A program made the position numbers and the translations under genes. Below are positions 9,380 to 18,602 of a stretch of DNA of 64,000 bases, piece by piece. The stretch is from NCBI GenBank assembly GCA_030374765.1, contig JARGXX010000071.1, forward strand, positions 1,178,001 through 1,242,000. Direction: 5' to 3'. Under the pieces are notes generated by a model. It made no database searches and was not told where the DNA came from. It saw only the letters and a list, made by a program, of their open reading frames with translations. Positions within the stretch are counted from its first letter, which is position 1, and each line of letters starts with the position of its first letter. The stretch comes from Agarophyton chilense. Lineage: Eukaryota; Rhodophyta; Florideophyceae; Gracilariales; Gracilariaceae.

Positions 9380-10312
9380 ATGGCGCAGACAGCGTTTCTT
9401 TCCGCTTTCCCTGTCGTTCGAATCTCCAAGCCTCTTCTCGCGCCTCCACGCGCCCCACACCTGCTCCCCACCCCGCGTTCACTTTTGTTTAGTATTCCTA
9501 CCTGTTCGCTTGCGCAGCACATTCGAAAAGCCGTCTTCACTTGCGCCGCCATTGGGCTCACAATACTGCCGCCTCACACGCGAGCGACCCCCACCCATTT
9601 TGATCCCATACAACACTCTCCCGTTCTCGTGACATCCGCCAATTTGGACCGCTTCTCGCACTCGGTGGCAGTGGTGGGTGTGGCCAAATCCGCAATCCAT
9701 GACTACGCAATTTCTGCCGAGTACTTTGCGCCGGTCGAAGCCACAGACACCATTGATGAAGCTCGTCGTGAAATCTGTCTCGCCACGCGACTTATCACTG
9801 CTGTGCTACTAGGAGCTATCGTGGGAGTGGAACGCAGCGCCACAACGCTCAACCTTGGTGTGCGATCCGTCACTCTCATTTCGCTTTCGTCGGCCATGGC
9901 GAGCGTCATGGTGGCAAGCATGCATACCATCCCACCGCTAATCTTGGCGTACCCTTCCTTGTGCGTGTTACTTGTGTCATTCATGGCCGGAGTGTTTGTT
10001 TACACAGCCGCGAAATTGCGGCGCCCACGCCCGTCGCACATAGGCGCCATGAGCTCGATTGTGGCGCTCGGCGTTGCGATGGGAACTGCTTGCGGCTACG
10101 GTCTGTCTCTCATCACTATCTTATGTTGTTTGGGTGGGATTTTTGTTATGCGTCAGAAGCACGCTTCTCCGATGAAGCGGAGGGGAGTTTCCAGGGCAGT
10201 GACAAGTACGGACGCTGACTTGACAGACTCGCGTGAGAGACTGGTCGAAGCGGCTGGACCGCCGTTGGATGCGTACTCAACATCGAGGCGGCCCGAAGGT
10301 GTGGACGGCTAA
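9380..10312 (+). CDS. MgtC/SapB-family membrane protein, divergent copy
   Basis: 310 aa from the first in-frame ATG at 9380. The leader MAQTAFLSAFPVVRISK is basic and hydroxylated with early phenylalanines, as in algal plastid transit peptides. Then a hydrophobic stretch (RKAVFTCAAIGLTIL, about 49-63). The C-terminal half (about 135-258) has the MgtC fold start, TRLITAVLLGAIVGVER and LGVRSVTLISL, with four or five membrane helices. The family's GFLGAG and GLTTA blocks are replaced by VSFMAGVF and SHIGAMSS. Bacterial MgtC relatives are inner-membrane regulators linked to magnesium limitation and F-type ATPase control; the function of eukaryotic members is not known to me. Forms a tandem pair with the next gene. 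Loss of the core blocks may mean a changed role. Confidence 0.72.
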   Translation: MAQTAFLSAFPVVRISKPLLAPPRAPHLLPTPRSLLFSIPTCSLAQHIRKAVFTCAAIGLTILPPHTRATPTHFDPIQHSPVLVTSANLDRFSHSVAVVGVAKSAIHDYAISAEYFAPVEATDTIDEARREICLATRLITAVLLGAIVGVERSATTLNLGVRSVTLISLSSAMASVMVASMHTIPPLILAYPSLCVLLVSFMAGVFVYTAAKLRRPRPSHIGAMSSIVALGVAMGTACGYGLSLITILCCLGGIFVMRQKHASPMKRRGVSRAVTSTDADLTDSRERLVEAAGPPLDAYSTSRRPEGVDG

Positions 10313-10979
10313 GGCAGTGACGTCACATGGCACCCTCCCCAGTGCGCATCACTTGTGATGTGTTTTTGTGGGTTGTACCAATTTGGATGTGTGAGTGTGT
10401 GTAAATATATGTGCTCCTGTCACATGAAGCAGGGTGCTTGCTTTTGTTGTATGGTTGTTGTTGTTGTTGTTGTTGTTTCCGTCAACATTGTGTAAGCTTG
10501 GTCTTTTTTAATCGTTGTGACTAACGTTGTATGGAGTGAAAGGGATTTGTGCCGTATGGTTGGTTGTATTGGTTTGGTGAAGTCGAAACTGCGCTGCGAG
10601 CCTGCGAGACATGTCAAGCGTGGTGACGGATGAAGCGTGGTGACGAATGAAGCGTGGTGAATAGTGGTTGCCAAAGCATTTGTTGGTGGATGCCAATACA
10701 CTATTGTAATTTGAATGCGCTTACATGTGTGTGGGTACATACATGTACTTTAGTAAACTTTGGAGCGTTTGATGTGAAGATACGACGACGACGGTACATG
10801 CGGCGTTGTCTGTTGGTGAGCAAGACGCGCTTGCGCGACAGGTGGCCAGAGCGCATTGGACGCCCCGCGCGAAAGCAGCGCCGCAAAACCACACCAAGCG
10901 CCAAAAAGCGCCCACACCCGCCGCCATCGCGCGCCCCCGCGCGCAGCGTTGCGCCGAGCACCCAAGTGCCGCGCCGGAC
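10313..10979. other. Spacer between the two MgtC-like genes
   Basis: 667 bp. Contains a (TGT)n microsatellite at about 10453-10477 and three near-copies of GAAGCGTGGTGA around 10620-10660. No third gene. The frame of the second gene is open from 10806 but has no ATG before 10980. Confidence 0.5.
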
Positions 10980-12074
10980 ATGACCGCCGCGCGAAAGAGC
11001 GCGTCGCCATGGCGACCATCGTCCCCATCGTCCCCATCGTCCCCGTCGTCCCCGTCGTCCCCGTCGTCCCCGTCGTCCCCGTCGTCCCCGTCGCGCCGCA
11101 GCCGCAGCGGTGACAGCGTCTGCTGCGCGTTTGGCGCCGCGCCGCCCGCCACGCTCACGGCACACCTCACGAGAGGAGCGCGTCAGGCCGTCACGGCCGC
11201 GCTTGCCGCGCTCGCCGCGCTCGCGCTCGCGCCCGACCGCGCCGCGTCCGCGCTGCACGCCGGCGCCTGGCGCGTCGCTCCGCGCGCGCACTGCGTAGCG
11301 CTGCGCGTGCACGCGCGACGGCTCACGGCCGCCAGCGCAGCCGCGCCGCCCGTGGTGCTGTTCGACCGCGACTACTCGTCCGGCGCGCCGTCGACGCCGT
11401 CAACGCCGCCAACGCCGCCAACGCCGCCACCGCCGCCATCGCCGCCATCGCCGCCATCGCCGTCATTGCCGACAAGGCCGGCGACGGCGACGGCGACGGC
11501 GGCGGCCAAGGCGGTTGGCGCGCATAGCGTGCTGCGACGCGGATCGTCGCTGTCGTCGGCGCGCAACGCGGCGGGCGAGCTGCGGGTGGTGGCGCGGCTG
11601 GCGGTGGCGTTGGTGGTGGGCGGCGTCATCGGCATGGAGCGGCGCGCAGCAAATAGTCTGGCTGGCGTGCGCACGTTCAGTTTGGTGAGCGTGGGCGCGG
11701 CGCTGTTCATGTCGACGGCGCTGCTGGCGTTTCCGCAATCGGACCCGGCACGCGTGGCCGCGGCCATCTCGTCCAGCGTGGGCTTTCTTGGCGCCGGTGC
11801 TATGCGACCGAACGCGCGTCACTCGCGCGGACTCACCACGGCGTGCTCCGTGTGGCTGGCGGCGGCGTTGGGAATTGCGGCCGCGTGTGGTATGTTTGTG
11901 CTTGCTTTCTCGGGCGCCATCTTCACGGTGCTTATTGCGCGCTACGCGCGCTTCGACTCGTCGTTGCAGTTGATTCGCGGCGATCCCATGCGCTCGCTGG
12001 ACGGAAGCGACGAGGAGCGCGACGGGGATGGTGGCGATGGCGACGCTGCTGGTGGTGCGGTTGGTAGCAGATGA
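10980..12074 (+). CDS. MgtC/SapB-family membrane protein, canonical core
   Basis: 364 aa from ATG at 10980; the longer open frame would need a TTG. The N-terminal part is low-complexity: a run of SSP repeats (about 13-38), a hydrophobic alanine/leucine helix followed by APDRAASA (about 72-92), and a second proline-rich stretch TPPTPP/SPPSPP (about 140-163). Residues about 199-323 are a complete MgtC domain: RLAVALVVGGVIGMERR, AGVRTFSLVSVGA, DPARVAAA, VGFLGAGAM (about 267-275), RGLTTACSVW (about 283-292) and AALGIAAACG. The tail is acidic and glycine-rich. The upstream hydrophobic segment lines up with that of the preceding gene (RQAV...APDRAA versus RKAV...PPHTRA), so the two are likely tandem paralogues sharing an organelle-leader plan. 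Function is not known for eukaryotes. Confidence 0.8.
   Translation: MTAARKSASPWRPSSPSSPSSPSSPSSPSSPSSPSSPSRRSRSGDSVCCAFGAAPPATLTAHLTRGARQAVTAALAALAALALAPDRAASALHAGAWRVAPRAHCVALRVHARRLTAASAAAPPVVLFDRDYSSGAPSTPSTPPTPPTPPPPPSPPSPPSPSLPTRPATATATAAAKAVGAHSVLRRGSSLSSARNAAGELRVVARLAVALVVGGVIGMERRAANSLAGVRTFSLVSVGAALFMSTALLAFPQSDPARVAAAISSSVGFLGAGAMRPNARHSRGLTTACSVWLAAALGIAAACGMFVLAFSGAIFTVLIARYARFDSSLQLIRGDPMRSLDGSDEERDGDGGDGDAAGGAVGSR
11017..11093 (+). repeat. 9-bp minisatellite inside the MgtC gene
   Basis: About 8.5 copies of a CC(A/G)TCGTCC unit. The period is a multiple of three, so copy number can change without a frame shift; it encodes Ser-Ser-Pro repeats. A similar proline-coding repeat (CCGCCAACG/CCGCCATCG) lies at about 11400-11463. 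Confidence 0.9.
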
Positions 12075-12842
12075 GCGTGCGTTGAACTGGAATGTGAAAT
12101 GGGGTGGGTTGTAAACGCCAACTAGAAAACAAATGGGCATGTATGTTTGCGCTGTAGGTGCTTGCGACAGTCGGTTCAAGTTTGGGAAAGCAAGCGCAGT
12201 CAGTGGCTGTGGTGCTGGTGTCGGTGCAGTAGCGGGAAAAACACGGTGAATAATCAGTATACACCAGCGCTCAAACGTTCGTACTGTAGTTGATTTGTTA
12301 AAAAGAATACACGCACACCCGCACCACAAGTTTGTATTGCTGAAATGCAGTCAAGCACGACCGCGCAATGTTTACAAACAGCACAAACAGTAAGTTTGAC
12401 GGAGATGAGGTTAGTGATAGGATTGTCCGTGAAGAAAAGGTGCCGTTTTGGACTGTTTTTTGACGTTTTTTTTTTTTGTGGAGCGAATGGGTGTAGTTGA
12501 TGATGATGATGATGGGCAGTGTGCTTTTGGGAGTTGGTATTGTTGAAAAAACGGCCGAGCTGTGTGTGTGGGAATGCGCACGTTTGGCACACGGGGTGGT
12601 GTGTTTGGTGCTTTTGTTGTATGAACACTGGGGAAAGCACACTTTTTAAAAAAATAAAAAAAAAGGTCGGAGGAATCGCATTATTGCGCTGTCGCAGAAA
12701 CAGAGAGCGACAGCGACAGAGTTTGGGAAACATTAACGTGCAAAAGAGGCTCGGCGGCACAGCAGTGGCGCCAACGGCAAGCATGGGGATATGCACCGTT
12801 ACCGTTGCAACATGTAAACAGTAGTAGTAAAGAACGAAGGGC

Positions 12843-12863
12843 GGTACCCTTTCGAAGGGTACC
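12843..12863. repeat. Short perfect inverted repeat
   Basis: 9-bp arms GGTACCCTT / AAGGGTACC around a 3-base loop. Function unknown. Confidence 0.7.
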
Positions 12864-13146
12864 TACCTACACGCGCCGCATGTGAGCAGTACAACGGGCG
12901 CCACGGGAGCAGCGCGCGTGCGCTACACGCGCCGCAGCCGCTTACATTCTCCGTGCGTTGGAAAACCACGTGCGGGTCAAACAAGAACGATTTGTTGTGC
13001 TCGCTTACATAGTCGCGAGAGCGCGCTACGCGCGCACACATCGCATTAGCCTTACACATGCCGCCGCCGGCCGGCCGTCGTCTCCGCTGCCGCTAGCGCG
13101 ACTGCCAGCAGCAGCGTCGGCGGCAGCACCAGCGGCAGCGGCAGCG

Positions 13147-13224
13147 GGGAAGGAGAAGGAGAAGGAGGAGAAGGAGGAGAAGGAGGAGAAGGAGGAGGAG
13201 GAGGAGGCGGCGGCGGCGGCGAGC
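13147..13224. repeat. GGA/GAA purine tract running into GGC repeats
   Basis: Almost uninterrupted purine strand of AAGGAG/GAGGAG units followed by (GGC)n. The mirror-like purine run could form unusual DNA structure. No gene assigned. Confidence 0.75.
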
Positions 13225-13265
13225 TGGAGAGCGCGCGCGCGACTACGGCAAGAACCTCACACACA

Positions 13266-13293
13266 CAATCTCGCGCGCGCGGGCGCGAGATTG
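13266..13293. repeat. GC-rich perfect stem-loop
   Basis: 11-bp arms CAATCTCGCGC / GCGCGAGATTG with a 6-base loop, followed on the + strand by TATTTTT. It looks like a bacterial terminator, but the setting is eukaryotic and no gene ends just before it. Confidence 0.7.
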
Positions 13294-13751
13294 TATTTTT
13301 CACTAAATTGCATCCACGTCGATCGCACGGCGCTCGCGCACGCGTGGCCGCACCACGCGCATCCTTGCGCGCATATGCGGCGCGTGGCCGAGCACAGCGG
13401 CGAGGTGCAAGAAGCGAGAGAGAGTGCTTTTTTGGAGACGTAGCGGGGCGCAACATACAGATTTTACGGGTGGACGAGACAGCGTTCGCTCCCTTGCTGC
13501 ACCCTGGCGCGGTGCGCGCCCGTTGTAGCGGCGCGGAGGTGACCACAAAACCAAGAGCGTCATACGGCACGCACAGGGAAGCAAGCAAGCAAGCGCAAAG
13601 CTGGCAGTTTGGGCGTTTTAACAAAGATTCACTCATACAAGACACCGCCAAAGAGAGAGGCGGCGCGGCGGCAACGCGTGCGAAAAAAAGGTTGAGCGTC
13701 ATAGCCGAAATACGTTTTGAAGCGTTCTTTTTTTTTTTTTTTTTGTTTTGC

Positions 13752-13965
13752 TTACGGCTGCTGATACTGTTGGTGCTGTTGCGAACGCGACGTGCAGCTG
13801 GCGCGTGTCGCTTGTTGGTGCGCGTGCGACAGCGGCAGAGACAGCGGCGGCGTGGCGTGCACGGCGGAGGAGGGCGACGGCGACGGCGACAGCGGTGTGG
13901 CGTACGGCGGTTGCTGCTGTAACCGTTGTTGTATTTGATGCTGTTCTAGTTGTTGCTGCTGTTGC

Positions 13966-14027
<62 letters not shown>

Positions 14028-14773
14028 CTGGTGATGTTGCTGGTGCAGCGGGGGAAGGGGGTGCTGCGGCGGGCGGCGCGCCACCATGAGGAACAGCTGC
14101 TCCAGCTGCTTCTTGAACGAGTCGTTCTGGCTCATCATGATGGCCAGCTTGCCCTCCAGCTGCAGCTTTTCCGCCTCCACGGCGGCCAGCCGCTGCTCCA
14201 GCTCCTTCACGTAGGCGCGGCGACGCACGCGCGACACAGCAGCCGACTCACGATTCATGTCCAGACGACGGCGGTAGCGCAGTCGTTTCTCGTCATCACC
14301 GTCGCCGTCGTCCGCGGCCGCGGCCGCAGTGGTGGTGGCGGTGGTGGTGGTGGTGGCGTCGCCAAACGGCAGCTCCGCGCGCACCACGGCGCGACGTCGC
14401 TTCGGCGCGGACGGCGCGACAGCCGCCACCACAGCGGGCGTCACAGCAGCAGCAGCAGCGGCAGCGGCAGCAGAAGCGGAAGCGGAAGCGGAAGCGGGCG
14501 CAACGGGCGAAGGCCACGCAGCGGGGTGGGCGCGGCGCGGACGGCGGCTCTGTGCAAAAGTCTCGGCCTCGCATTGGGCGCGTAGACGAGCCTGTTCTAC
14601 GGCCGAGCGCGCGGGCGGCGCGGGCGATAGCGACAGTGACAGCGAGGGCGGCGGCGGCGGCGGCGAGGGTGTGACGGACAGCGCGAGCGAGGCAGACGAT
14701 GCGGCGGCAAAGCGGTGGTGCGAGTACAGCTGCGGCTGTTGGTGGTGCGCGGGCGGCGCGGTCACGATCCACG

Positions 14774-14811
<38 letters not shown>

Positions 14812-14975
14812 GCAGCGGCAGCGGCGGCAGCAGCGGCGGGGTCGGCGTTGGGGTGGGCGTTGGGGTGGGCGTCGACGACGTGGTGGTGAAGAGGGTGATG
14901 ATTGTGGGCGGCGGCGGGGTCGGCAGCAGAAGTAGACGGCACCAGGTCGGACTCATCGAAGGGCAGGCGGTGCAT
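13752..14975 (-). CDS. bZIP transcription factor with long alanine and glutamine runs
   Basis: 407 aa from the first in-frame ATG at 14975. The bZIP signature is exact: Asn241-x7-Arg249-x9-Leu259 in NRESAAVSRVRRR, then heptad positions L259, V266, L273, M280 and F287. A basic KRRR cluster lies before it. The first 230 residues are low-complexity: a His-rich patch, an alanine run of over 20, proline/serine runs and a second alanine run. After the zipper comes a Gln/His region (30 or more Gln) and a P/S tail. Expected role: nuclear sequence-specific DNA binding as a dimer, with polyQ and polyA regions possibly in activation or repression. No introns. On the coding strand an A17 run begins 8 nt after the stop codon. 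Targets unknown. Confidence 0.88.
13938..14045 (-). repeat. CAG/CAA trinucleotide repeat in the bZIP gene
   Basis: TTG/CTG on the + strand, read as glutamine codons with scattered histidines (TGA/GTG on +). It mixes CAA and CAG, which usually makes such tracts more stable than pure CAG. Confidence 0.85.
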
Positions 14976-15124
14976 GTCGAAGGCGGGGGGAGGAGGGTGC
15001 AGTGGAGACGACGACAAGATGAGACAGGAGGTCTGCTCGCAGCGGGGGGCGCGCGTCGCAACCAAGTGCAAAAAGAGAGCGCTGGCGCTTACAAGACACG
15101 CACGGATCGAGGAAACAATGTTTT

Positions 15125-15784
15125 TTACTGCGCTCGTGGGGTGGTGCAACGCCACAAATCCACATGCACCAGCACGCAGCGGCGCGTGTGAAACGCGTGC
15201 GTAGCACGTAGTTCAAAGCGCAATTCGGCCAACAACGTGCCCACGGCGTGCATGCGACGCAGCGCACGTCGTACGTACGCGCGCGTACTACTCTTGTGCA
15301 ACGAGTACACGGCGCCGTGCGGAGTGATGAGACGCAACGCCTCGCGCACAAACGCCATGTCGACGCCGCGTCGCCGCGTGCCGAACGGCGGGTTACACAG
15401 CACAGCGTCGAAAGTTGCCGCTCGCAGCGCGGGCGCGCGCGCCAGCGCGTCGGCCGCAAGCAGATCGGGCGCCGCCGACGCCGCCATATCTACGAGGCGC
15501 CGCGTCGAAGCACTGTTACGAGCGGCATCGACCAACGCGTGCGCGTCCACGTCGAGAGCCACGACGTGCGCGGCGCCGCGTAACAAGGCGCCAAGCGATA
15601 GCACACCGGCGCCGCAGCCCAGGTCGCATATCATCTTGTCGCGTACGTCGTCGAACGTCACGTCGGCTACGTGCACCATGCGCGCCGCAATGTGCGCCGG
15701 CGTCGCGTACTGCTCCAGCCGCACGCTGCTGCGCGTGAACGGCGCCACGCGCTGCAGCGCCGCCTCCAGCTCGCGCAGCCGCAT
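15125..15784 (-). CDS. METTL5: METTL5-type 18S rRNA N6-adenosine methyltransferase
   Basis: 219 aa from ATG at 15784; human METTL5 has 209. The open frame continues upstream only from a GTG. Motifs: LEQYATPAHIAARM (about 23-36), the SAM-binding DLGCGAGVLSLG (about 54-65), VVALDVD, the catalytic NPPFGT (about 131-136) and VYSLHKSSTR near the C-terminus, all typical of METTL5. Known role: with TRMT112 it adds one m6A to the decoding region of 18S rRNA. It is followed on the same strand by the bZIP gene, whose ATG lies only 149 bp beyond this stop, so 3' and 5' UTRs must be very short or overlap. Strongly GC-rich, like its neighbours. Confidence 0.93.
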   Translation of the reverse strand: MRLRELEAALQRVAPFTRSSVRLEQYATPAHIAARMVHVADVTFDDVRDKMICDLGCGAGVLSLGALLRGAAHVVALDVDAHALVDAARNSASTRRLVDMAASAAPDLLAADALARAPALRAATFDAVLCNPPFGTRRRGVDMAFVREALRLITPHGAVYSLHKSSTRAYVRRALRRMHAVGTLLAELRFELRATHAFHTRRCVLVHVDLWRCTTPRAQ

Positions 15785-16073
15785 TGCCGTCCGCTTCCCG
15801 CCCGTCTTGGTCTTCGACGTCGTCGCCCTCTCACCTCCGTCTCCCGCCACTCCTCCGCTCTGCTCTCAGAGCCGCCGCCGGCCCCTCCCCCCCACGCCTC
15901 CACCACTTCCACGCGTCCACGCGTCCACGCGTCCACCACGCGCAGCTAAAACAATCCCCAACCCTCAAACGGCAAACTGAGCCGCCAACGCATGAGAAAG
16001 CAAAGCGAAAACGAGTTTTTCAATTAATTGAGCGTGCCGTTTTCGTGCGCACCGTACCAAAATCATGTACTTT
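15785..16073. other. METTL5 promoter region and host/transposon boundary
   Basis: 289 bp between the METTL5 start and the left end repeat of the DIRS element. It holds a short ACGCGTCC direct repeat near 15910-15935. GC content falls sharply from about 15,950. Confidence 0.5.
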
Positions 16074-16225
16074 ATCCTACTGAACACCGAAACGTTTTTT
16101 GTAATGAAAATATACACGGTTGCCACGTGTACGCTGTGCAAGTCAACGTGATAACACCCCGGCAGAGGTCGTCCCCAACCTGACCTCTGCTGGTATGCCT
16201 TTGTCCTCGCCGAGTACGTTTTCTC
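16074..16225 (+). repeat. DIRS left end repeat
   Basis: 152 bp, matching 42057-42207 in the same orientation with about 15-20 differences by eye. It begins at ATCCTACTGAA and ends at GAGTACGTTTTCTC. Confidence 0.85.
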
Positions 16226-16301
16226 GACGAACATTCTCCGAGTTCCACCTGGACCGGTAGTAGGCCTTTTTCAACCACGTTGCCAGTCAACATACTTGCT
16301 G

Positions 16302-17452
16302 ATGGGAAGCACTTCAAACAAGGTCAAGAGCGCCATAGCGCGGCTTAAGGACAAGTTTGTACTATGGGATCGAAATACAGATGCTGAGAAAGCGGATCTA
16401 TCGGTGTCAGATGCGAGGGAGTTGGGTCGGATACTGAAGGCCTACGACCTGGGGCGGGGGCTGAGGCGCAGTAAAAGGTTTTCAAAACCGCCCATCGTGC
16501 GTGTGCTTAGGCCAGGATACTTTGAAATAGAGGATTCTGTGTGGAGGCAGAAGTTGGTGAGTTAGCTACCGTCGGTGGGGAAGCATGATGTTCACTACGT
16601 GAATGCGGCGGGGTACTGGCTGGTGATGATGGACGTGGCACAGAAGATGGCCTATGACCCGGAGACTGATGATGAGAGTATGGTGAGGTGTCTCGCGTTT
16701 GCGGTTGTATTTAGAATGGTGTCGAAGAGGGTGTTGACGATGAGGATGGACTACTATCAACTTTCTGTGTCGTCTGGTGCTGCGTTTGCGGCCCAGATGG
16801 CCAAGACGGTAGAGGCTCTGATGCTGGAAGTGGAAAGTTCGGAATACTCCGTTCCTACTCTGGAGTACCAGAAGGTGCTGGCCCACAAGGTGGTCAAGGC
16901 TACTGCACAAGGAGAAACGGCCAGGTCAGTGCGATCCCAAGGCTAAGAGCCCGGGCCTGCCGCTGGTCTACAGTAATGGCCTGTCAGTGGGAAGAGGCGC
17001 CTTGGAGGAGGGTGACGCGCAGGGCGGTGGAATGAAGTGAGGTCCCCGGTGTTGGAGAATGGTTTTAGGAGACGCTGAGGCATGGGATCCGGGACCTACC
17101 GACGAGGGTAGTGTTGGGAAGGGGTGTGATGCCAGAGATACCCCAGGGTGATAAGGAGTTGGAATTTGGAAGGAAGGCGCTCGAGGAGGGGTTCGGGGAG
17201 GCGGAATACTACGAGGAGATCACGGCGTCAACGGCGGGAGACCTGGTGGGACGTGGGCACATGGTGTCGTCTGCCTTTGTGCACTGGGAGGGTGATATGG
17301 AGGGAGGTCAGCGGAAGGGAAGGTTTGTTCAAGACTTCCATCTGTAGTCGGAGCAGTGGGAAAAGAAGGGGACACGTATGGAGACTAAGGAGGCCTTCGC
17401 CTCACTCCTGAGGGAAGGTGATAGATTGTTGTTGTAGGACAATGCCCCCAAG
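16302..17452 (+). pseudogene. DIRS gag-like ORF and start of the RT region (fossil)
   Basis: A gag-like reading region from ATG 16302, then coding similarity that ends in a GRFVQDF...METKEAF block like the start of DIRS reverse transcriptases. Broken, with several lesions. It is cut at 17452 by the 5' LTR of gypsy element A. Confidence 0.55.
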
Positions 17453-18375
17453 TGTAGAGCAACGCCCAGTTAGGGGATACTTGAAGATGCAACTCATAGA
17501 ATGAGAATTGAACCCTCCGAGGGTTATGACTTTGATTCCCTCTAAGGTGTGCTGAGGTGGCACTGTTTTCTGGTTGGAGTTCGCCTATGGCGTGAAGATT
17601 CGGATGGCCCATGGTTGGATTGGCCCCGTGATAAACGTGGCTTAATTTTGGCACCGATTTTTCGGATATTTGTTAGAACGTTGGATTTTTGGGCCCTGAC
17701 AGTGGGATCTCCACGTGTATGGCCCTGAGCAGGTGTGCACTGCTGTAACTAGTAGAGTTTAGTTAGTGGGCCCTACTTAGGGAGACGAGATCTGACAGTC
17801 CGAAGCTCAGAGTAAATGGTAACCAAGGTTGGTCTTCGATACCTTTAGAGGTTCTTCGTCGCCATCGTTTCGGCCTTACAACCCGGAACGGGCTCTGGTT
17901 AGCAACGCCTGCGTAGGGACACGACTCCACTTGGAGAGTGCCCACGTTTGGGTTCCGTGCAACCACCCCCTTGGGAACGCTCAGACGACCTGCGTGCACG
18001 ATACCCCGTGGGGGTTCTGCTTACTTGTTGCGTGCTTTTTGTGTTTCCTTTCGAGGACAGGTTTTCGCCCCTGTATTGGGTTTCTTTTGTTTTTTTGTCC
18101 CTTTTCTGGTTCTCTGGTCCGGTGCCTGTTAGTGCCCGACCCTCGCCCCATTTTTCCTCTTCGCCGGATTTTCCCCATTCTTTGGGATACCCATACCCAT
18201 TCCCGATCCAACGGTTTCTACCCCTCACCTCCGTCGGTACTGCCGGTATCCCCCGTGGGAGTTACACCCCACACGACGGGTGGAACGGAGGGCTCTGTCT
18301 CTGAGTCTGTCTCCCCCAGGGAGCAAGGCTTCGAACACCTTGAGAGCACTTCCCGTCGCCGGGTTTTGCTCCACA
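17453..18375 (+). repeat. 5' LTR of element A
   Basis: 923 bp, starts TGTAGAG and ends CTCCACA, the usual TG...CA form with short inverted ends. Matches 28348-29270 and, reversed, 39355-40276. Confidence 0.9.
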
Positions 18376-18377
18376 AG

Positions 18378-18398
18378 TGGTCTCCCGTCTTAGAATCC
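18378..18398 (+). other. Primer binding site of element A
   Basis: Begins TGGTCTCCCG two bases after the LTR, the usual place and TGG start. The same start follows the LTRs of elements B and C. The matching tRNA could not be named from sequence alone. Confidence 0.55.
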
Positions 18399-18602
18399 GT
18401 TCTCGGACTTTTGGGTTGGTCATCCACGTGTTGGAATATCTCTTGGAAGAGGAAGCACCGTCGTGAAGATTTGTTGTAGTGGTCCCCTTTGGAAAGGGTG
18501 GAATTGGATTTTATTTTAGTTTTGTGTTACGTCATCCGTTCTCCGGGAATCTCGTGATCGAATTTCATCGTTACCCCGAACCGTCGGTGTCGTGTCTGCA
18601 GC

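Larger units (their letters stand above)
12075..13751. other. Gene-free, simple-repeat-rich stretch
   Basis: 1.68 kb between the MgtC pair (+) and the bZIP gene (-). Both genes end here, so it includes both 3' ends. It contains (TGA)n near 12498, an A-rich tract at 12648-12664, two hairpins (12843-12863 and 13266-13293), a GGA/GAA tract at 13147-13224 and a T17 run at 13728-13744. Open frames on both strands (for example 12958-13443) carry no family motif and look like chance. Confidence 0.55.

Noticed and set aside
12958-13443. 161-residue + strand open frame, and 13052-13702 on the other strand
   Set aside because: Low-complexity, GC-driven frames over the purine tract and hairpin; no conserved motif and mutual overlap on both strands.
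14329-15191. Long glycine/alanine-rich frames on the + strand
   Set aside because: They are antisense shadows of the bZIP gene's repetitive codons.
15237-15980. 247-residue + strand frame opposite METTL5
   Set aside because: Arg/Ser-rich shadow of a GC-rich gene; METTL5 on the other strand has full family motifs.
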